NCBI GenBank assembly: GCA_038373885.1
Contig: JAWZYV010000091.1
Coordinates: forward strand, 1,054,001-1,118,000
Reading direction: 5' to 3'
DNA from: Cheiracanthium punctorium
Taxonomy: Eukaryota; Arthropoda; Arachnida; Araneae; Cheiracanthiidae
DNA: 64,000 nt
In this document: piece after piece, positions 58,991-64,000 of the stretch
How positions within the stretch are numbered: the stretch's first letter is position 1
How the letters are laid out: each line of letters opens with the position of its first letter
Made by a program: the position numbers and the translations under genes
Notes under the pieces: generated by a model
What the model was told of the DNA's origin: nothing
What the model saw: the letters and a program-made list of their open reading frames with translations, nothing else
The model's database searches: none

Positions 58991-60718
58991 CCCAACTTTT
59001 CAAAGGTTTATTTAAGAGACTTTTATTTTTTAAACCACAGATCACAATGGCGTACATCAAAATCCCAAGGTCTTACCGCGATAAGTTTCTGTGAACTCTG
59101 AAAAATGCAACAGGGCCCCTTTGTATCGTAGCATTCAGGGACGAAGCGAGAAAAAAATTTTGGGTGGTGCCAATAAGGTGAAAAAAGCAGAATTTCTCAC
59201 AAAAATGCTTAATTTATTGATATCTGATTAACAAAAATCCAAAACAGTGCCCAGGCCCCCATGGCCCCACCCCCTGTATATGTACCTGGTAATATCCTAT
59301 CACTCCAGCACACTAATAACAATAATTATTTAAATTATTCTTTTAAATATAAACAATTTTATAACGCATATAATTTGCATGGCATAATTATTAACAAGAA
59401 CAGACAAAATTAACTATTAGCACGCAACTTACTTTTTTTCTGAGTAATGCAGAAGAGTACCAAATAGATTTTGCTGTCTTCCCTAGACGGAAATATTGAT
59501 GGAACATTGTGGATAAAACGAATGGAGTAAGATGGCATTTGGATACATTGAAGACAAGACTCTTAACTGCGTACAACATAATGAAGTAGTTGCTTGATGA
59601 GTATTTAAAAATTTTGTTTCACAGATGCCTCTTAAAGCTAACAAAAAGCTTCTCCTTTCACATTCAATTTTTAGCTGAAACATAACCAGAGTTTGCCTGC
59701 TATCTATGCACTGAAATATATCGAATTTCGATTAGGAGAGTCTTTCATTTTGAGGTATCGTATATAAAAACCAGGATATTTTAAATGATATTCAAACTAA
59801 AACGTCGCTTCGGTATTAGCATGGTCAGCACGTAGAGTATGAGTATGTGACCTAAGTAAAAAGTGTTTCAGGTGATTTTTCAAATTAATTTTTTTCGAAT
59901 TAAGTACACACCTTCCGTTTCTATTCGTAAGTTATTATTATTATTTTAACGCATTTCTCCGCAGTTACTTAGACTATTATTCTTCTCAGGTCAGAAACAG
60001 CCGCGGATTAACGCAATTTTGTAGGGGGTGTAGTTTGTCGGTGGGGGTGGTTAGTTAGAAGATTGAGATATACATCCATTTTATGGAAGTAAAATAGGAT
60101 CTTTTAGATTAATTTCTTTTCTCCCGAAAGGGGGCCGTCGCCCTCTCCTTTAATTCGCTCTTGGTCAGAAAGAGGGCTTTTCCTAAAATACTATTTCTTT
60201 TTGAACAGAGTATCAGCTTCCAATGAATAATTTTATTTTTTGCTTATTTGTATCTCTACAGCACTGCTATTTTTCTATAATACTATTTCTCGTGGTACAG
60301 ATACTTCTTGCTGTCTTTTTTAGATTATAACTGTGTTTAACTTATACCTACAATTGTACACATACATGCATGCATGCATGCGCTTTGAAAGTTATTGGTA
60401 AAAGTAAGAAAGATTAGAGCGTAAAAAATTTCATGAAATTGTCTGATCTCATTTATGATGACACTGTCGTGGTTGATATGGTGACTGCAGGGTTATTAGT
60501 ATAGGTGTACTAAATTGTCAGTTCGATTTCCATACAGGTTTGGAGGCATGGTTGTATATCCAAGATGTTTGGATTCTGCTTTGAAACGTAGATTCCTGCT
60601 TTATTGTGACTTAATTTCTATCAAGTGACATCAGAATTCCCGGTTATGATCTGACGTTTCTGCTCTGAATTTGGACTGTCGCTCTGTAAACATTGATGAT
60701 ACGGTTTACTTCCACAGC
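58991..60718. other. No gene recognised
   Basis: 59130-59300 starts CAGGGACGAAGCGAG and later has 'ccccaccccctgtatatgtacctg', perhaps a decayed hAT-type element without a clear TSD. 60440-60540 is faintly tRNA-like ('agttcgatttcc'). A (TGCA)n run lies at 60366-60380. Confidence 0.4.
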
Positions 60719-60879
60719 TAGGGATGGACGCGAGACGAAAAATAGGCGTCTCGCGTCTCGCAAAACTGTCAAAAAGCTTTGTCTCGTCTCGCAAAAATCC
60801 CTATATCATAATGTTAAAAATGTTTGTCTCGTCTCGCAAAAAAGCTGTAAATCTCTGTCTCGTCTCACGTCCATCCCTA
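60719..60879. mobile_element. hAT MITE, TSD TCCACAGC, with GTCTCG subterminal repeats
   Basis: TAGGGATGGACG at both ends, with perfect TCCACAGC at 60711-60718 and 60880-60887. 161 bp. The GTCTCGTCTCGCAAAA motif occurs several times in one orientation and once inverted near the left end, as expected for clustered transposase sites. Translated short ORFs here are meaningless. Confidence 0.9.
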
Positions 60880-60887
60880 TCCACAGC

Positions 60888-61409
60888 TAAGTCGATTTTC
60901 GAACAAGAAATATTTTATTTACCGGAACTCCTTAGTGATACCTACATTTAAAAAAAATCACACGGTACATGTTTACGTAGAAAATTGTCAAAATTGTTCT
61001 ATTTATTTATGTATCCGTGATCTATTTGTTTATTATTTTACTTTTTGAGAGATTATGTACAGTACGAATAACGTGTATCATATCTTACTACTGAATGCTC
61101 TTTCTATGTTTAGCACTTACTATTGAAGAATATTGACATAATCTAATCTGTAGTTCAATGTTATATATTTATGATGATGAATCCCCTTATTCATCATTTT
61201 ATTCTACTGACTTATCGTCAGTTCATATAAAAAAGGAGAGGGGCATTTTCAAAGCGCAAGAGCATTTTTATGTCTCTCTCTCTCTCTTTCTCTCTATGTA
61301 TATATATATATATTGTTTTTTTCTAAATCATAAAACTACTATTAATAAAAACTAAAATATAAACAGCTTTGTTTAAAATAAAATTTAATTAAAGGATATA
61401 ATTCATAAA
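60888..61409. other. No gene recognised
   Basis: Non-coding, with a (TC)n then (TA)n tract at 61270-61312. Confidence 0.5.
61270..61312. repeat. (TC)n/(TA)n microsatellite
   Basis: Compound simple repeat. Confidence 0.8.
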
Positions 61410-61863
61410 AACGACTCTAGAGTTTTTGCAAGATGAGGTAAAAGCAGAACAGTGTATAATGCTTGCTTCACGAAGTTTTAGTTACCCTGAAGAAATAATT
61501 AATATGAAACGTAATGCCAGATTTCACCGTGAGAAGAACATGATTTCAAACAATTTTAAACGTACTCCAGAAATAGTACATTATGTTTCTGATTTGCTGA
61601 CAACGCCTTACAAGCCAAACCAGTGGATATTTTGTTTGGTTTTCATCATTCAGGAGATTGTATAAAAATATGCAAAATGTCCTTAAAAGAAAGAGAAATG
61701 CTTACTCGGGAGTCTCATTGCTGTTTCCTATGTCTAAAGCCCAAGCTAACTATACGGAAATGTGAAGTGAGATCTGATTGCTGGTGCTATGGGAAGAAGC
61801 ATCATATTCGCTCGTGCAGGAATATTCGTCAGCCAACAGAAAAACGTTGTGTAAAGATCCTCT
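61410..61863 (+). pseudogene. BEL/Pao-like gag zinc-knuckle fragment
   Basis: Two frames joined by a frameshift near 61640. The second contains FHHSGDCIKICKMSLKEREM, then HCCFLCLKP, IRKC and CWCYGKKHHIRSC. This is the spacing of Cys/His clusters at the gag C-terminus of BEL/Pao retrotransposons (C-x2-C..HH..C, then MSLxxR, then CCFxCLKxGH). One knuckle has lost its Gly-His. No protease, reverse transcriptase or LTR is seen nearby, so this is a dead fragment. Confidence 0.65.
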
Positions 61864-61877
61864 TTTTGATTCCGACT

Positions 61878-62120
61878 ATCACTAAAGATCATCGTATACA
61901 TGCGGTCGGTGTACATGCACGTTAAATATGTTACAGTGAACTCGTGATTTCGCGACCCTTGATTTAGCAACCCTTCCCGATTTAACGACCATTTGATTTA
62001 ACGTCCCACTTGTCGAGGTCCCGTGAAGGTCGTTAAATCGCGAGTCGACTAAATCCTCTCGGCGGTCGCTAGTAACTTCTGAGGTATGCCAATATTCAGA
62101 AGTCCTTTCTTCTGATGAGG
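61878..62120 (+). mobile_element. SINE body fragment, split by a Tigger-like MITE
   Basis: 'aaagatcatcgtatacatgcggtcggtgtacatgcacgttaaat', then after the MITE 'cctctcggcggtcgctagtaacttctgaggtatgccaatattcagaagtcc'. Both pieces match the 45119-45390 SINE in order, but the tRNA head is missing. Confidence 0.75.
61932..62050. mobile_element. Tigger/pogo-like MITE
   Basis: Left TACAGTGAACTCGTGATTTCGCGACC; right, reversed, AGTCGACTCGCGATTTAACGACC. These are the near-terminal sequences typical of Tigger elements. About 119 bp. TA is visible on the left only. TAAAT on both sides comes from the SINE and the eroded right end. Confidence 0.7.
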
Positions 62121-62129
62121 ATCCAAATT

Positions 62130-62420
62130 GTGGCTAGAAACTCCAGGAGGGACGTATGTAGCTGCAAACGCCACATTCGGTGATATGAGCAGCTGCCTTA
62201 TCACGGCAAACAAACAAACACCCATTAAGATATTTAATAATTAATTTCAGATATAATTATTGTCTATCTATAATTAATTATTAAGTATCTTATTTAAAAT
62301 GGGGTAATTTCTTAACTTATCATTGTCTTAACTTAGAACTCCAGGAAGGACGTACGCAGCTCCAAACGGCATACTCGGTGACGTGAGCTGTCCTCTCTTG
62401 GCGAACAAACACCCAGTTCA
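62130..62420 (+). repeat. Duplicated ~85-bp unit
   Basis: 'gaaactccaggagggacgtatgtagctgcaaacgccacattcggtgatatgagcagctg' (62137) is repeated as 'gaactccaggaaggacgtacgcagctccaaacggcatactcggtgacgtgagctg' (62337). Each is followed by 'ggc(a)aacaaacac' and AT-rich sequence. Possibly the 3' part of the preceding SINE family. Confidence 0.65.
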
Positions 62421-64000
62421 CTTTACTTAATAAATAATAATTAACTTAATAAATAATAATTAATGATATAATTATTATCTAAAATCTTAACTTTGAATTA
62501 TCACGTGTTTTAATCAACAGTTCATTTTTAGGATGTACCATAATAGTGTTTGGCGTTAAAGTTTTACTTTTAACAAAACAAAACTGATACATTACATTTG
62601 TTTCAATTAGCATAGGAAGTACGAAATAGGATCTTAAATTTCTATTAATCTATTTTTAGATCACAGACTCTATAACTCAAAGAAAAGTAAGAATAAAATT
62701 TTGCGTTAGGAGAGTTAGAACAAGGACATTCTAGTAATAAATACCATTTTCCGAAACGTAGCTTCGTAATGTGTGACATAACAGCTGATTTGCCAAGTTG
62801 AATGAAAAAACAAAACAAAAGCAAAGACAAAAAAGTAATGAGTCGTATAGGAAGTTTGCACATAGTTAATGTATTCCTCACTTTGCATGCTTGCTGTTTG
62901 AGTGCATGCACACCTATAAAAAAGGTAAAATGCTTTTTTAAAATTATTATTTATTTTTAAATCCGCCTCTTTTCCTTTCCGTCATGTTTGTTTAGATTCA
63001 CAATTATTTTTCCTCTCTAATTTGTTAGTCGTTTGATATTTTTAATGTAGGACTTCGTTCCGTCATAACGGTCTTATGCAATTTTTTATTTATTTATATA
63101 TATTTTTTAACGTCGTTCTAAGTTATAATATTACTTCGTTTGAAAACTAACTGGGAGAGCTTTCCTGGATTTCTTTTATGGCAGTGTAAAACTTGACGTC
63201 ATAAACTAAAAATTACTTGATATTGATAAATTCACGTTATATCAAAACAAACTCGTAATTTGTGCAGTTCTAAATAGTTCCTCGAAATTACACAGTTTGG
63301 TATTTTTCACAAGATTAAAATAAATAAAATAATATTTTCTGCTAAATTATAGCGGATTTAAATTAATTACTTTTATTTTTAGACACGAGCAAAATCTTTT
63401 AATTGTTTTAGTTATATAATGTCGATATTACATTATGAATTTTAAAAATAGAAATGGTTTAATTAGATTTGTTACGATAATATGAATTAAACACAATATA
63501 CAGCGTTAATAAATATCTCACGTATATTAAATTACAAGGGCTTGTTATATTCGTCAATTGTTTGACAGGTGTCTTACAACTAATTACTCGATAACCCTAC
63601 GTCAATATATCCCGCAGTAGTTTCAACAGAAGAAACTACCTGAATATTTCTTTAAGTATCTGTGTAATCGATTTTCGTTCATTATTACTAATTTTAATGT
63701 CATGAAAAATATTTTGAAGGTATTGATAAAATATAAATAAAATAAAACAATGTATTTTTTTAAAAGTATGTTAAACATAATTACAAACACATCCTGCAGA
63801 ACGTAAAGAGCATGTGCTTTAACGATTATCTAAAAATTTGTTATTTAGTTTTTGAGTCTGATTAAAGAAAAAAATTTGAAATATCGTTTGAGATTTGCTT
63901 ATTCATAATTTGAGTTCAGTGCTGCTTTTGAAGATCAATATTAAGCTGTCTCTTTTTATCATCTTAGAAAATAATTCCCAGAAGTTTCATATCAGATGGC
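62421..64000. other. No gene recognised
   Basis: AT-rich DNA to the end of the window. No exon, tRNA-like unit or paired TIR seen. Confidence 0.45.

Overview
The window looks like AT-rich intergenic DNA from an arthropod, probably a spider or other arachnid. That is an inference from the transposon mix (TTF/DUF4371-type hAT transposases, Helitrons, Helentron-like elements, BEL/Pao, tRNA-derived SINEs) and from an LRR gene with a standard splice donor. I could not test the species. I recognise only one host gene: the first coding exon of a secreted leucine-rich-repeat protein at 52418-53726. Nearly everything else is transposable elements, many placed precisely by target-site duplications (TSDs) and terminal inverted repeats (TIRs).

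Layout. 1-3160: end of a Tigger-like element, Helitron fragments, and a Helitron carrying a TA-flanked MITE. 3161-24760: a Helentron-like element (HINE) split by a 20.3-kb hAT insertion (hAT-1, 3835-24089, TSD GTCTTTAT). hAT-1 holds a broken hAT transposase whose N-terminal part is split by hAT-2 (4384-9470), which contains hAT-3 (4835-9180), which contains a pogo/Tigger-like element (6641-7785). A SINE splits the transposase core. The right half of hAT-1 holds a tandem pair of ~1.97-kb HINE units (15289-19230) and the transposase C-terminus (23188-23693). 24760-32103: two copies of another HINE family. One is split by three Helitrons lying head to tail with no base between them (24832-29546).

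32111-38363 is a minus-strand Helitron containing hAT-4, which contains hAT-5, which contains both an unclassified TIR element (TSD TACA) and a solo LTR. 38364-45855 holds SINEs, a TA-flanked MITE, a hAT fragment, and a Helitron (43190-44185) interrupted by a hAT MITE. hAT-6 (45856-50588, TSD GTTTGACG) sits inside a Helitron and contains a smaller hAT, SINEs, and an endonuclease-domain ORF placed between Helentron-like ends. 52418-54060 is the LRR exon and a SINE in its first intron. 54971-58689 carries Helitrons, two of them adjoining. 58690-64000 is mostly unrecognised DNA with SINE pieces, a hAT MITE, a decayed BEL/Pao gag fragment and a Tigger-like MITE.

The most interesting signal is a set of three sequence-divergent repeat families with one shared architecture: a 5' inverted motif repeated subterminally at the 3' side, a 3' hairpin beyond it, and ~173-180 bp internal tandem units in two of them. 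This matches published descriptions of Helentrons/HINEs. One member encloses the endonuclease-domain ORF expected of an autonomous Helentron.
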